This document shows positions 38,990 to 47,799 of a stretch of 64,000 bases of DNA, piece by piece. Origin of the DNA: Deefgea chitinilytica (lineage in GTDB: Bacteria; Pseudomonadota; Gammaproteobacteria; Burkholderiales; Chitinibacteraceae); assembly GCF_016881405.1 (NCBI RefSeq), contig NZ_WOFE01000011.1, forward strand, positions 1-64,000, written 5' to 3'. Below the pieces are notes generated by a model. The model worked only from the letters and a program-made list of their open reading frames with translations. It was not told the DNA's origin and searched no databases. The translations under genes were made by a program, and so were the position numbers. Numbering within the stretch: the first letter of the stretch is position 1; each line of letters opens with the position of its first letter.

Positions 38990-40040
38990 GATGCAATCCG
39001 ATATTGAACTAAACGATTATAACGACTTCGCAGACATTCGTGTTTTGTCTGTGCCTGATGATTTAGCAGGCACACGCTTAGACGCTGCTTTAGCGAAGAT
39101 TTTGCCTGATTTTTCCCGTAGCCGCTTGACTACGTGGATTAAGGAAGGCCGGGTGACGGTGGATGGAGAAACCGCACAGCCGAAAACCAAACTCTGGGGC
39201 GGGGAAACCCTGGCGGTCGACGTGCAGCCCGACCCCAATGAAGTCGCCTTTGATGCAGAGGATATCGACCTCGATATTCTGTACGAAGACGCCACGATCT
39301 TGATTATCAACAAACCAGCGGGTTTAGTCGTTCATCCTGGCAATGGCAATTGGAGCGGCACGCTATTGAACGCCCTGCTTTTTCACTATCCTGAATTACG
39401 CCAAATCCCACGTGCCGGCATTGTTCACCGCTTAGACAAAGAAACCAGTGGTCTGATGGTGGTGGCTCGTACCTTGCAAGCACAAATCCATTTGATCAAT
39501 CAATTACAAGAACGAACCGTAAAACGCCATTACCTAGCCGTTGCACACGGTTTAATCGCTGCAGATGGCACGATAGACGCGCCGATAGCACGCCACCCGA
39601 AAGACCGCATCAAAATGGCAGTAGTACGCACTGGCAAGCCCTCTATCACGCATTACCATGTGCTGGAGCGGTTTACCGCTTATACACTGATCGAATGTCG
39701 CCTTGAAACGGGCCGTACGCATCAAATTCGGGTGCACATGGCACACATCAATCATCCACTCGCCGCAGACCCGGTCTACGGCATTGCGCCGAAAATGGAT
39801 ACCAGCAGCGAAGTTCGCATGGCGCTAGAAGAACTCAATCGCCAAGCGCTACATGCCAGAAAGCTCTCTTTAGTTCACCCTGAGAGTGGCAAAACAATGA
39901 CATGGAAAGCGGCGATTCCGTTCGACTTGGAACAACTCATCGGCACGCTGCGCGCCGATGTTGGCATGAGCCAAGATGAGTTTGACGATGATGATGAAGA
40001 CGACGATCACGATTGTGAACTGATCTATGTTCGTGAGTAA
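38988..40040 (+). CDS. rluD: 23S rRNA pseudouridine synthase RluD
   Basis: Forms pseudouridines in helix 69 of 23S rRNA. With ATG 38988 (or the adjacent ATG 38991) the protein has about 350 aa. It has an N-terminal S4 RNA-binding domain (about residues 20-85, RLDAALAKILPDFSRSRLTTWIKEGRV) and the catalytic HRLDKETSGLMVVA motif with the Asp nucleophile near 145. An unusual acidic tail (DEFDDDDEDDDHD) ends the protein. The frame extends upstream antisense to bamD, but homology begins here. No strong Shine-Dalgarno is present. Confidence 0.94.
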   Translation: MMQSDIELNDYNDFADIRVLSVPDDLAGTRLDAALAKILPDFSRSRLTTWIKEGRVTVDGETAQPKTKLWGGETLAVDVQPDPNEVAFDAEDIDLDILYEDATILIINKPAGLVVHPGNGNWSGTLLNALLFHYPELRQIPRAGIVHRLDKETSGLMVVARTLQAQIHLINQLQERTVKRHYLAVAHGLIAADGTIDAPIARHPKDRIKMAVVRTGKPSITHYHVLERFTAYTLIECRLETGRTHQIRVHMAHINHPLAADPVYGIAPKMDTSSEVRMALEELNRQALHARKLSLVHPESGKTMTWKAAIPFDLEQLIGTLRADVGMSQDEFDDDDEDDDHDCELIYVRE

Positions 40041-40045
40041 CGAAA

Positions 40046-40777
40046 ATGATATCTGTGAATAATACCCATTGTTTCACGCCTGACTGGCCAGCCCCAGCCA
40101 ATGTGAAATCGCTACAAACGACGCGATTGGGTGGTGTGAGTGCCGCGCCGTACACCAGTTTCAATCTGGGTGATCACGTAGGAGACGACATCAATGCAGT
40201 TGTCGCCAATCGGCAACAACTGCCCTCACCTGCAGCATGGCTCAAACAAACCCACAGCACGATTGTTGTTGATGCGGCGACAGTTAATGCGCCAATTGAA
40301 GCCGATGCCAGTTTTAGCCGTACGGCGAATGTGGTCAGCGTCGTGATGACTGCGGATTGTTTGCCAGTCTTGTTTTGTGATCAACAAGGCAGCGTGGTTG
40401 CCGCTGCGCATGCTGGCTGGCGTGGACTCTGCGATGGCGTTCTTGAGGCCACAGTCAAGGCGATGAACGTCAAAGCCGAGCACATCATGGCTTGGCTGGG
40501 CCCTGCAATTGGCCCACAGGCTTTTGAAGTGGGCGACGATGTCCGCGATGAGTTCATTCGCCACGATGCCGCAGCGACGGCGGCATTTGCAGCGCAAAGC
40601 AATGGCAAATGGTTGGGGGATATTTATCTTCTGGCACGGCAACGCCTTAATCAGCTCGGAATCACAGCGATTTACGGCGGCAAGGAATGTACCTTCAGTG
40701 ATAGCGAACGCTATTTTTCCTATCGCCGCGATGGGGTAACAGGACGCATGGCTAGTTTAATCTGGTTAACTAGTTAG
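40046..40777 (+). CDS. pgeF: Peptidoglycan editing factor PgeF (laccase-domain family)
   Basis: A cytoplasmic YfiH/DUF152 protein. E. coli PgeF removes L-Ser wrongly incorporated at position 1 of muropeptides; older annotations call the family multicopper polyphenol oxidase. The 243-aa product has the metal/active-site residues in KQTHS, TADCLPVLF and HAGWRGLCDGV. It follows rluD by 5 nt, a conserved pair. Its stop codon touches the left arm of a long hairpin. Confidence 0.92.
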   Translation: MISVNNTHCFTPDWPAPANVKSLQTTRLGGVSAAPYTSFNLGDHVGDDINAVVANRQQLPSPAAWLKQTHSTIVVDAATVNAPIEADASFSRTANVVSVVMTADCLPVLFCDQQGSVVAAAHAGWRGLCDGVLEATVKAMNVKAEHIMAWLGPAIGPQAFEVGDDVRDEFIRHDAAATAAFAAQSNGKWLGDIYLLARQRLNQLGITAIYGGKECTFSDSERYFSYRRDGVTGRMASLIWLTS

Positions 40778-40838
40778 TAGCACGTATCTGCCGAAAGCCC
40801 ATATTTTATAAAAGCTTTAGGCAGATACATCGTGCTAC
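40777..40838. repeat. Second hairpin family, copy 2 (between convergent stops)
   Basis: GTAGCACGTATCTGCC (40777-40792) pairs with GGCAGATAC-ATC-GTGCTAC (40820-40838), a 16-bp stem broken only by a 3-nt bulge. The left arm starts at the last base of the pgeF stop and the right arm contains the stop of the convergent small ORF. It probably ends both transcripts. Confidence 0.75.
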
Positions 40839-41026
40839 GGCATTTCTTTATGCTCGACTTGCTTGTGTTTTTTCTGTTGGATACGGCGCTGTAACCAGAA
40901 AATGAACCAAGTCGGTAATACCGCGAGCACCACAAAGAAAAACAAGCCAAAAACCCAATTGCTCGCGCCAACCACGGCAGCAAACATCACAATCACAAAC
41001 AAATAACCAATCAATAAAATATACAT
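40835..41026 (-). CDS. Small membrane protein of unknown function
   Basis: A 63-aa protein with two hydrophobic helices (about residues 2-22 and 24-44) and a basic C-terminal tail (RRIQQKKHKQVEHK), so probably both ends are cytoplasmic. I do not recognise the family. ATG 41026 is chosen because an upstream in-frame codon (41059) would add a short basic peptide from repeat sequence; neither has a strong Shine-Dalgarno. It may be transcribed from the folE2 direction. Confidence 0.6.
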   Translation of the reverse strand: MYILLIGYLFVIVMFAAVVGASNWVFGLFFFVVLAVLPTWFIFWLQRRIQQKKHKQVEHKEMP

Positions 41027-41030
41027 ATGA

Positions 41031-41156
41031 ATTCTGTGAGGAGTGAGGCGCAAGTGCAAGTGACTGGTATATGACTACAAGCGCTAATTAGCAAAGCCTA
41101 CAAGCCAATACCCAGCAACAATTTCACACCTAACTCCTTACCCCTCACTCCTTATT
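41031..41156. repeat. GTGAGG-armed composite element before folE2 3' end
   Basis: GTGAGGAGTGAGG (from 41037) on the left and ACTCCTTACCCCTCACTCCT (41132-41151) on the right can pair. A GGGTAT-type element lies between. It lies between folE2 and the small membrane protein gene, both on the minus strand. This is the same architecture as between aceE and aceF. Confidence 0.6.
41064..41115. repeat. GGGTAT...ATACCC intergenic element, copy 5
   Basis: CTGGTATAT (41064-41072) and AATACCCAG (41107-41115) bound a 52-nt unit, inverted with one extra C in the right arm. It is nested in the GTGAGG-armed element. Confidence 0.55.
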
Positions 41157-41158
41157 GA

Positions 41159-41944
41159 TTAGCGTTTGTCGTGCTCGATCAAAGCGTACGCAGAATGATT
41201 GTGGATGGATTCAAAGTTTTCTGATTCAACCACATAAGCCAGAATACGCGATTCGGCATTTAGGCTAGCGGCCACATCGCGAACCATATCTTCAACAAAT
41301 TTTGGATTATCGTAAGCGCGCTCAGTCACGTATTTTTCATCTGGGCGTTTCAGCAAACCGTACAGCTCGCACGACGCTTGTTTCTCAACCAGCTCAACAA
41401 TTTCTTCAATCCATACATGTTCACCCAAGGTTGCGGTAATCGTGACATGCGAGCGTTGATTATGCGCGCCGTATTCAGAGATTTTTTTCGAGCAAGGGCA
41501 CAAGCTCGTCACAGGCACAAGGACTTTCAACGTTTGTGTGAATTCGCCGTTTTTCAGTTCACCAATCAGCGACACATCATAATCCAGCAAGCTTTGCACA
41601 CCAGACACGGGCGCCGTTTTATTCACAAAAAATGGGAAGCGCATTTCTAAATAGCCGGCGTCAGCTTCAAGGCGTTCGCACATTTGGCGAAGAATCGTTT
41701 CAAATGATTCAACCGAAATTTCTTTATTGTGACTATTTAAAATCTCAACAAAGCGCGACATATGTGTGCCTTTGAAATGCTGCGGCAAAAACACATACAT
41801 ATCAAAAGTCGCAATAGTATGCTGCACACCGTCAGTGCGATCAGCGACTTGCACCGGATGACGAATCGACTTGATTCCCACCTTGTTGATGGCGATATTG
41901 CGGGTATCTACGCTATTTTGCACATCGGCAATGGCCACGCTCAT
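41159..41944 (-). CDS. folE2: GTP cyclohydrolase IB
   Basis: Makes 7,8-dihydroneopterin triphosphate from GTP for folate (and queuosine) synthesis; it is the FolE2 type with relaxed metal need. The 261-aa protein has the conserved [23 protein letters not shown] segment near residues 140-165 with the active-site Cys. ATG 41944 follows AGAGAG and is where family homology starts. A promoter lies at 41981-42010. Confidence 0.94.
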   Translation of the reverse strand: MSVAIADVQNSVDTRNIAINKVGIKSIRHPVQVADRTDGVQHTIATFDMYVFLPQHFKGTHMSRFVEILNSHNKEISVESFETILRQMCERLEADAGYLEMRFPFFVNKTAPVSGVQSLLDYDVSLIGELKNGEFTQTLKVLVPVTSLCPCSKKISEYGAHNQRSHVTITATLGEHVWIEEIVELVEKQASCELYGLLKRPDEKYVTERAYDNPKFVEDMVRDVAASLNAESRILAYVVESENFESIHNHSAYALIEHDKR

Positions 41945-41980
41945 GAGAATCTCTCTTTGAAAAAATTTAAAGGACGACGG

Positions 41981-42010
41981 ATTATACCCCGAGGAGCAAT
42001 ACCCGAGCAA
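41981..42010 (-). promoter_or_regulatory. Probable folE2 promoter
   Basis: On the minus strand TTGCTC (complement of 42005-42010), 18 nt, then a perfect TATAAT (complement of 41981-41986). Transcription would start about 30 nt before the folE2 ATG. No Zur-type palindrome is evident. Confidence 0.6.
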
Positions 42011-42044
42011 ACTAGTCGGGAATTGCATTTTTTTATCGGATTCA

Positions 42045-42833
42045 TTACTTCTGACTAAAAGTGAGCAATATCTGAGCGATGTAACGGGTGTAATTGTTAA
42101 TTGCTTGGTCAATGTGTGGCACCAGCATAGGCAATGAAAAATACATCGCAGCAAAACCTACACCGAGCGTTAATGGAAAGCCTACCGCAAACACATTCAA
42201 TTGCGGCGCAGCACGCGTCATTACCCCAATCGCTAAATTAGCTATCAGCAGTGCCGCCAACACAGGTAAAGCCAGTAAGACACCGGTTCGAAAAATAATC
42301 GCGCCATAATTGGCGATCAATTGAAATCCATCTGCGGAGATCCGCACAGTGCCCAACGGCAACTGCACCATGCTATCGATCAAAACCCGCAAGACAACTA
42401 AATGCCCACCCACCGATAAAAACGACAACAACATAAATAAACTCATCAACTGAGAGATCACCAAGCTATTGCTGGCATTTTGTGGATCATAAAATGAAGC
42501 AAAACCCAAGCCCATCTGCAAACCCGATAAATGCCCCGCCATCTCAACGCTGGTAAAAATCAGCCGCATCACAAAGCCAATTGACAAGCCAATAATCAGC
42601 TCACGAATTGCAATCAACATCCCTTCTGGAGACACCACCGGCACTGTTGGCAAGGTGGGTAGTAACGGGCCGATTAAGATGGTCAGCAAAATCGCCAACG
42701 CAACCCGAATTTTGAGTTGAATCGCACGACTAGAAAAAAAAGGATCAGCCAGCAATAAACCAAAGATACGCAAAAAAGGCCACCAAAATAAGGCGAGCCA
42801 AATTTCAATTTGCGCTTGAGTGAAGGTAATCAT
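42045..42833 (-). CDS. fliR: Flagellar export apparatus protein FliR
   Basis: An integral membrane part of the flagellar type III export gate. The 262-aa protein has about six to eight hydrophobic segments and the FliR/SpaR-family motifs LREL-like [16 protein letters not shown] (about 75-90) and [31 protein letters not shown] (about 180-210). It overlaps fliQ by 4 nt and is last in fliLMNOPQR. Confidence 0.96.
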   Translation of the reverse strand: MITFTQAQIEIWLALFWWPFLRIFGLLLADPFFSSRAIQLKIRVALAILLTILIGPLLPTLPTVPVVSPEGMLIAIRELIIGLSIGFVMRLIFTSVEMAGHLSGLQMGLGFASFYDPQNASNSLVISQLMSLFMLLSFLSVGGHLVVLRVLIDSMVQLPLGTVRISADGFQLIANYGAIIFRTGVLLALPVLAALLIANLAIGVMTRAAPQLNVFAVGFPLTLGVGFAAMYFSLPMLVPHIDQAINNYTRYIAQILLTFSQK

Positions 42834-43099
42834 CCGATCAACTGCGGAATGCTTTGATATAGGCGGATTGTGTAATCCATCATCGTTTCAATCAGCCAAG
42901 GTAAAGCCAACACCAAGACTAAAAAGCAAGCCAGAATTTTGGGGATAAATGACAACGTCGCCTCGTTAATTTGCGTTGCGGCTTGAAAAATACTCACAAT
43001 CAAACCCGCAATCAAAGCAGTAAGCAACACTGGTGCGCCAAGTAATATCATTACTTCCATTGCTCTTTGTAGCAACGTCACGACGGTTTCTGGTGTCAT
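42830..43099 (-). CDS. fliQ: Flagellar export apparatus protein FliQ
   Basis: An 89-aa export-gate protein with two transmembrane hairpin helices. It has the conserved TPETVVTLLQRAMEV start, GLIVSIFQAATQINEATLSFIPK and a C-terminal helix. ATG 43099 gives the standard family length; an upstream codon at 43132 would add an atypical basic leader. Confidence 0.96.
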   Translation of the reverse strand: MTPETVVTLLQRAMEVMILLGAPVLLTALIAGLIVSIFQAATQINEATLSFIPKILACFLVLVLALPWLIETMMDYTIRLYQSIPQLIG

Positions 43100-43143
43100 C
43101 GAAATCTCGGTATCAAAACGTGATTTAATCAATCACAAAAATA

Positions 43144-43890
43144 TCAACTCGTAATATAAAAACTTTGTACCAGCGAGCCCATCAATAACGTCCAGCCATC
43201 CACCAATACAAACAACATAATTTTAAATGGCAAAGAAATAATCACCGGCGAGACCATCATCATCCCCATGGCCATCAAAACACTCGCAATCACAAGATCA
43301 ATAATCAAAAATGGAATAATGACCATAAAACCGATTTGAAACGCGGTTTTTAATTCGCTAGTTACAAATGCAGGCACCAATACACGTAAGCTAACATCTT
43401 CTGGCCCATTAGGTGCTTTCGCGCCAGACACTTCAATAAAAAAAGACAAATCTTTTTGCCGCGTTTGCTTAAGCATAAAGTCTTTCAAAGGAACAGCGCC
43501 CAGCTCTAGGGCCTGATTGAAAGAAATTTTTTGTTCTGAAAACGGTTGATAGGCGGTGGCGTAAATTTTATCGAAAGTTGGTGCCATAATGAACATCGTC
43601 AAAAATAAGGACAAACCAACGATGACCTGATTGGGCGGACTTTGCATCGTACCCAGCGCTTGGCGTAGTAATGATAAAACAATAACAATCCGAGTAAACG
43701 AAGTCATCATCAACAACATGGCGGGAATAAATCCAAGCGCAGTCATAAATAACAGCGTCTGAATCGGTAAAGAATAAGCCGTTCCCGCAGCTGTCTGCGT
43801 TGAAGACATAAAAGGTATACCTGCTGGATCAGCAGCAAATAAAGCACTTGAAAGCAATACCCCTAGCAGTGTAACCGCAACTTTCATCAT
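43144..43890 (-). CDS. fliP: Flagellar export apparatus protein FliP
   Basis: A 248-aa export-gate protein with a cleavable signal peptide ([19 protein letters not shown]). Four transmembrane helices follow. It has [39 protein letters not shown] and the C-terminal [25 protein letters not shown]. The ATG at 43890 overlaps the fliO stop. Confidence 0.97.
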   Translation of the reverse strand: MMKVAVTLLGVLLSSALFAADPAGIPFMSSTQTAAGTAYSLPIQTLLFMTALGFIPAMLLMMTSFTRIVIVLSLLRQALGTMQSPPNQVIVGLSLFLTMFIMAPTFDKIYATAYQPFSEQKISFNQALELGAVPLKDFMLKQTRQKDLSFFIEVSGAKAPNGPEDVSLRVLVPAFVTSELKTAFQIGFMVIIPFLIIDLVIASVLMAMGMMMVSPVIISLPFKIMLFVLVDGWTLLMGSLVQSFYITS

Positions 43891-44303
43891 TTGATCGTTT
43901 TCCGTTTCGCCATTGCCTTTTGCAACCATTCGGCAAACTGTGGGGGAGTTGGTTTCATTTCTGGCGCATCGAGTGGCTTCTCTAATGAGTGCAATAGATT
44001 CACTTGCTCACTAGTAACCCCGAGTACCAGCCATGTATCGCGCACCTCAACAATTACAACTCGCTCACGTGTGCCGACCATCACGCCAGAAACAACGCGC
44101 ATCTGAGCATTCGCACCGCCAGGCACTAATGAAAAGCGGCGCATCGCCCATGCCGCACCGACAATAATCGCCAGCACCAGCAGTAAGGCAAAAATCACTT
44201 GGAAAATTTGCCCTGCAACCGGCGAGTCTGCTTTTGCGGTAGCCGCCAAAACGGAGAACGGCAGCCCAAAAAGGCTGCCGCAAAATAGTCGAATTAAATT
44301 CAT
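43887..44303 (-). CDS. fliO: Flagellar biosynthesis protein FliO
   Basis: A 138-aa single-pass membrane protein (helix about residues 32-50) with a cytoplasmic domain containing [27 protein letters not shown]. It is a chaperone-like factor for FliP assembly. A signal-like N-terminal stretch precedes the helix. It lies between fliN and fliP. Confidence 0.93.
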   Translation of the reverse strand: MNLIRLFCGSLFGLPFSVLAATAKADSPVAGQIFQVIFALLLVLAIIVGAAWAMRRFSLVPGGANAQMRVVSGVMVGTRERVVIVEVRDTWLVLGVTSEQVNLLHSLEKPLDAPEMKPTPPQFAEWLQKAMAKRKTIK

Positions 44304-44311
44304 GGATCGTT

Positions 44312-44743
44312 TTATTTATGCAAGCGACGAATGCGCTCGGCTGGGGTAATAATATCCGTGAGACGAATACCAAATTTATCATTCACAACGACCACCTCAC
44401 CCTGAGCAATCAAACACCCATTCACCAACACATCCATTGGTTCACCGGCCATCCCATCCAACTCAACAACCGAGCCTTGCGCGAGTTGCAGCAAACTGCG
44501 AATTGCAATTTTCGTGCGCCCCAGCTCAACAGTTAGATTGACAGGGATATCGAGAATCATATCGATATTATTGGGCGCACTTGACCCAGAACTCGGCGTA
44601 TCAAATCGCTGAAAAATATCAGCGGCTTGCACGGTAGACGCCGTATCAGCCGACGCATCAGCAACTTCCTGCTCAGCTAAAGCGGCAGCCCAATCATCCA
44701 TAATATCATCAGGGTTTTCTTCAGCTGTTGTTTCATCAGCCAT
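44312..44743 (-). CDS. fliN: Flagellar motor switch protein FliN
   Basis: A C-ring protein of 143 aa. The N-terminal third is acidic and variable (DDIMDDWAAAL); the C-terminal SpoA domain (about 62-140) has ILDIPVNLTVELGRTK and PMDVLVNGCLIAQGEVVVV. ATG 44743 has GGAG 6 nt upstream, within the fliM end, and overlaps the fliM stop by 8 nt. Confidence 0.96.
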   Translation of the reverse strand: MADETTAEENPDDIMDDWAAALAEQEVADASADTASTVQAADIFQRFDTPSSGSSAPNNIDMILDIPVNLTVELGRTKIAIRSLLQLAQGSVVELDGMAGEPMDVLVNGCLIAQGEVVVVNDKFGIRLTDIITPAERIRRLHK

Positions 44744-45755
44744 TAGATTCTCCACGGAGTTCTTCATCTTGCACGCCGTTTAAAGCCTCGGCCGAGCCAA
44801 GCACTTTATCGACTTTTAATGCATATTGGCCGTTAAGAATACCATACTTACACTCCAACACTGGTACGTTATCCACCGAAGCAATAATCGCCTCAGGAAT
44901 ATCCAGAGAAATTACATCACCCGCTTTTAAATTTAAAATATCGCCTAGGGTGATTTTGGCATTCCCCAAAGTAGCCACCAAACTCACATCAGCATCATGC
45001 AACTGCTTGCGCAGCAATGACGACCAGCGTGTATCCGATTCAATTCGATCCGTTTGCATCGAGCTATACAACATATCGCGAATCGGCTCGATCATCGAAT
45101 AAGGGAAGCATACGTGGAAATCGCCACCACCGGCGCCCAATTCAATTTTGAAGGTATAGGCAACGACAACTTCAGTAGGCGTCGCGATATTAGCAAACTG
45201 CGTATTCATTTCTGAGCGCATATAGCTAAATTCACACTCAAAAACGGGCTTCCAAGCTTTTTCGTATTCTTCAAACACAACTTCGAGCAAGCGCTGAATA
45301 ATGCGCTGTTCGGTCGGCGTAAAATCACGGCCTTCCACTCGAACATGATAACGACCATCCGAGCCAAATAAATTATCAACGACCAGAAATACAAAATTGG
45401 GATCAAAAATAAATAAACCCGTGCCACGCAAGGGTTTCATTTGAATCATATTTAGATTGGTTGGCACCACCAAGTTGCGAATAAATTCACTGTACTTTTG
45501 CACCCGAATTGGGCCGACACTAATTTCCGCATTACGCCGCATAAAGTTGTACAGCGCAATCCGCAAATTACGTGCAAATCGTTCGTTAATAATTTCCAGC
45601 GTGGGCATACGCCCACGCACAATTCTTTCTTGGCGGCCAATATCATAGTTGCGGACAGCCGAAGGGTCGATGTCATCTTCACCATCGTCCTCTTCACCGG
45701 TCACACCACGCAGTAGCGCATCGACCTCTTCCTGAGAGAGAATATCGTCAGCCAT
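44736..45755 (-). CDS. fliM: Flagellar motor switch protein FliM
   Basis: A C-ring protein that binds CheY-P through its N-terminal peptide (DILSQEEVDALL, residues 4-15) and transmits switching to FliG and FliN. The 339-aa protein has the middle CheC-like domain (about 45-235) and a C-terminal SpoA domain. It lies between fliL and fliN. Confidence 0.97.
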   Translation of the reverse strand: MADDILSQEEVDALLRGVTGEEDDGEDDIDPSAVRNYDIGRQERIVRGRMPTLEIINERFARNLRIALYNFMRRNAEISVGPIRVQKYSEFIRNLVVPTNLNMIQMKPLRGTGLFIFDPNFVFLVVDNLFGSDGRYHVRVEGRDFTPTEQRIIQRLLEVVFEEYEKAWKPVFECEFSYMRSEMNTQFANIATPTEVVVAYTFKIELGAGGGDFHVCFPYSMIEPIRDMLYSSMQTDRIESDTRWSSLLRKQLHDADVSLVATLGNAKITLGDILNLKAGDVISLDIPEAIIASVDNVPVLECKYGILNGQYALKVDKVLGSAEALNGVQDEELRGESNG

Positions 45756-45796
45756 TATTTATTTCAAAATCCAGTGTTACTCGATTGCAAATCAGA

Positions 45797-46351
45797 TTAT
45801 TGATAAAAATACTTAGTGAAATTAACGCTCAAGACACCCTCATCTTTCGCTTCAACTTCAAGTATTTGATTGATTTTTTCCCGAATCTGACGCGCTAATT
45901 CTTCTTGACCTTCGGCCGTTTTGACTTCTTCCAGCGTTTTCGAACGTAATAAGCGATTCACTACGTCCAAAATTTTAGGTTGCACCGAAGTAATTTTCTC
46001 TTTATCAGCCTCTTCAGCCAACTCAACCATAATTTCAACCTGTAATACAGAATCAGCTTCACCACTCAAGTTAACCGTAAACGGCTGATCCTGCAATTTG
46101 GCAAACACAGGTTTAGCGTGCTCGTCTTTCTTCTCTTTTTTCTTTTCTTTTTTCTTCTCTTCCCCATGGGCAGCAGCTTCAGCGGTTACCTCATCTGCGC
46201 TCCCTTCCGCGGGGCTTTTTAATAAGAAAAATGCCAAGCCACCGACGAGGACAAGAATAAATACCAGCAAACCAATGACGGCAATAATCAAAATATTTTT
46301 CTTTGATTTAGGTGCAGCCTCTGCCTTTGCCTCCGCTTTTGCTTCTGCCAT
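45797..46351 (-). CDS. fliL: Flagellar basal body-associated protein FliL
   Basis: A 184-aa single-pass protein that supports the stator. The Ala/Lys N terminus precedes a transmembrane helix (about 20-43), a lysine/glutamate-rich linker (EKKKEKKKEKKDEH, about 70-83) coded by a purine-rich tract, and the periplasmic FliL domain with PFTVNLSGEADSVLQVEI. It is first of fliLMNOPQR, 168 nt downstream of fliK. Confidence 0.95.
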   Translation of the reverse strand: MAEAKAEAKAEAAPKSKKNILIIAVIGLLVFILVLVGGLAFFLLKSPAEGSADEVTAEAAAHGEEKKKEKKKEKKDEHAKPVFAKLQDQPFTVNLSGEADSVLQVEIMVELAEEADKEKITSVQPKILDVVNRLLRSKTLEEVKTAEGQEELARQIREKINQILEVEAKDEGVLSVNFTKYFYQ

Positions 46352-46519
46352 TTCACATCCTCAAACTTTTTTATTTACCAATAAATTTTAGCGCTTAAAA
46401 CAAACTCAACCAGCGTTCACCATCTCTTTACTAAAACTCACGCAAAGAAAAGAGATTCACAGCGAAAGATACATTAAAACATAGACTAAGCAAGCATTTT
46501 AGATGTGAAGGATAACAAA

Positions 46520-47716
46520 TTAAACAAATAAACTCACTCCCCCTTTTGCCAGGGGTACTCGCATCGAGCCTAATTCCTGCATTTTCTCACCGTCTATACC
46601 TGCTGGAACACCATATGCGCCTCCCAAATCACGCCCGGCATGCTGCTGATTAAAGCCAGAGCCTGTTGCCGTTTGTTGATTTTGCTGCTGTTGTTGCTGA
46701 TGCTGCAAAGAATCGGAAGCTACCTGAACATTAGTCAGCGTAAAGCCTTGATCCGCTAACAATGTTGTCAATTTTGGCATCGCGGCAGCTAATGCCTCAC
46801 GCACTGCGGCATTTTGCGAACTAAATACGACGCTAGCTTGGTCTTGCGCAAGATTTAAGCGTACTTCCATTGGGCCTAGATTGGGCGGATTAAGCTGCAT
46901 TTCAATTTTTTGCTCTTGCCGACCAAGCATTAATCCAACGCGCTGCGCAACGGCATCACCCCAGCGCGATTCACCCACTGGCGTAGCAATATGGTGTACA
47001 GGCACTTCTGTTGACTTTACATTCGCTGGCGTAGCGTTAAGTGCGGACTGAGGGCGAAGCTCATTGATCGCTGCAATCGAGGTTTTTAGTTCATTCACAA
47101 ACAAGGGCTCAGCGGGCTTTGCATCAGACTGTGTCGAAATGAATTTTGCCGCATCAGCGGCAATGCTTGCCGCATCACTGGCATCAGTTTGCAACTGGGT
47201 TAGATCAGCTAAGGCGACCGTTGCATCAGAATCCACGGTTACTGCTGTGCTTGGATTCTGAGCTTGTGTGTTAGCCTGCGACACAGATAGATTAAACGCA
47301 GGCAAGGCAGTCGCATTGGCACCTAAAGCCAAAGTCTCATCACCTTGCTGAGTTTGCCCACCAGCATCACTCAAATCCGTCGCCAACTGCGCCACATCCT
47401 GAGACTGCTCTGGATTGACTTTATTCAATGCGACGCCTTGCAGCATGGCCAGCCAAGGATCCACTGTCGCAGCCTGCACCAACTCGGCATTGTCATTGTT
47501 CTGACTTATTTCATCGCTGGCGGTCTGCTTTTCCTGTGCAACCGGCTTTGACGGGGGCTCGATGCGACTCTCTTCAGTTCGATCACGATTCAGCTCACGC
47601 TTAAATTCTCGACCAAAATCACCATCGCGACTCACGCTATCGCGCTGAGGGCGTGATTCATTCGACTTAACTGAAGCTGCTTGAATCTGCACAGGAGCTG
47701 CCGGAGACATTGCCAT
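46520..47716 (-). CDS. fliK: Flagellar hook-length control protein FliK
   Basis: Measures hook length and triggers the export switch at FlhB. The 398-aa protein has a long, low-complexity Ala/Gln/Asp N-terminal region and a C-terminal FliK domain (about 255-345) with LNPPNLGPMEVRLNLAQDQASVVFSS. A Gln-rich stretch (QHQQQQQQNQQ) follows it. ATG 47716 has a GGTGGG box 7 nt upstream. A sigma-54-type promoter lies just upstream. Confidence 0.92.
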   Translation of the reverse strand: MAMSPAAPVQIQAASVKSNESRPQRDSVSRDGDFGREFKRELNRDRTEESRIEPPSKPVAQEKQTASDEISQNNDNAELVQAATVDPWLAMLQGVALNKVNPEQSQDVAQLATDLSDAGGQTQQGDETLALGANATALPAFNLSVSQANTQAQNPSTAVTVDSDATVALADLTQLQTDASDAASIAADAAKFISTQSDAKPAEPLFVNELKTSIAAINELRPQSALNATPANVKSTEVPVHHIATPVGESRWGDAVAQRVGLMLGRQEQKIEMQLNPPNLGPMEVRLNLAQDQASVVFSSQNAAVREALAAAMPKLTTLLADQGFTLTNVQVASDSLQHQQQQQQNQQTATGSGFNQQHAGRDLGGAYGVPAGIDGEKMQELGSMRVPLAKGGVSLFV

Positions 47717-47752
47717 GATTACACCCACCTAAAAGAGACTTTGCTACAGATA

Positions 47753-47768
47753 AGCAAAGACAATGCCA
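47753..47768 (-). promoter_or_regulatory. Sigma-54-type promoter of fliK
   Basis: On the minus strand TGGCAT-N5-TTGCT matches the RpoN consensus TGGCAC-N5-TTGCW with one change and correct spacing. The predicted start is about 26 nt before the fliK ATG. RpoN control of hook and basal-body genes is known in polar-flagellate Proteobacteria. Confidence 0.68.
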
Positions 47769-47799
47769 GCGACAGAATCGCTCGTGTTAAGCTGTCAAA

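Noticed and set aside
41979-42010. Apparent partial GGGTAT repeat upstream of folE2
   Set aside because: No paired end at the family spacing; the ATTATACCCC sequence is better explained as the folE2 -10 region.
46127-46160. Pyrimidine/purine tract in fliL as a possible regulatory or slippage site
   Set aside because: It encodes the Lys/Glu linker common in FliL proteins and the frame is intact, so coding constraint explains it.
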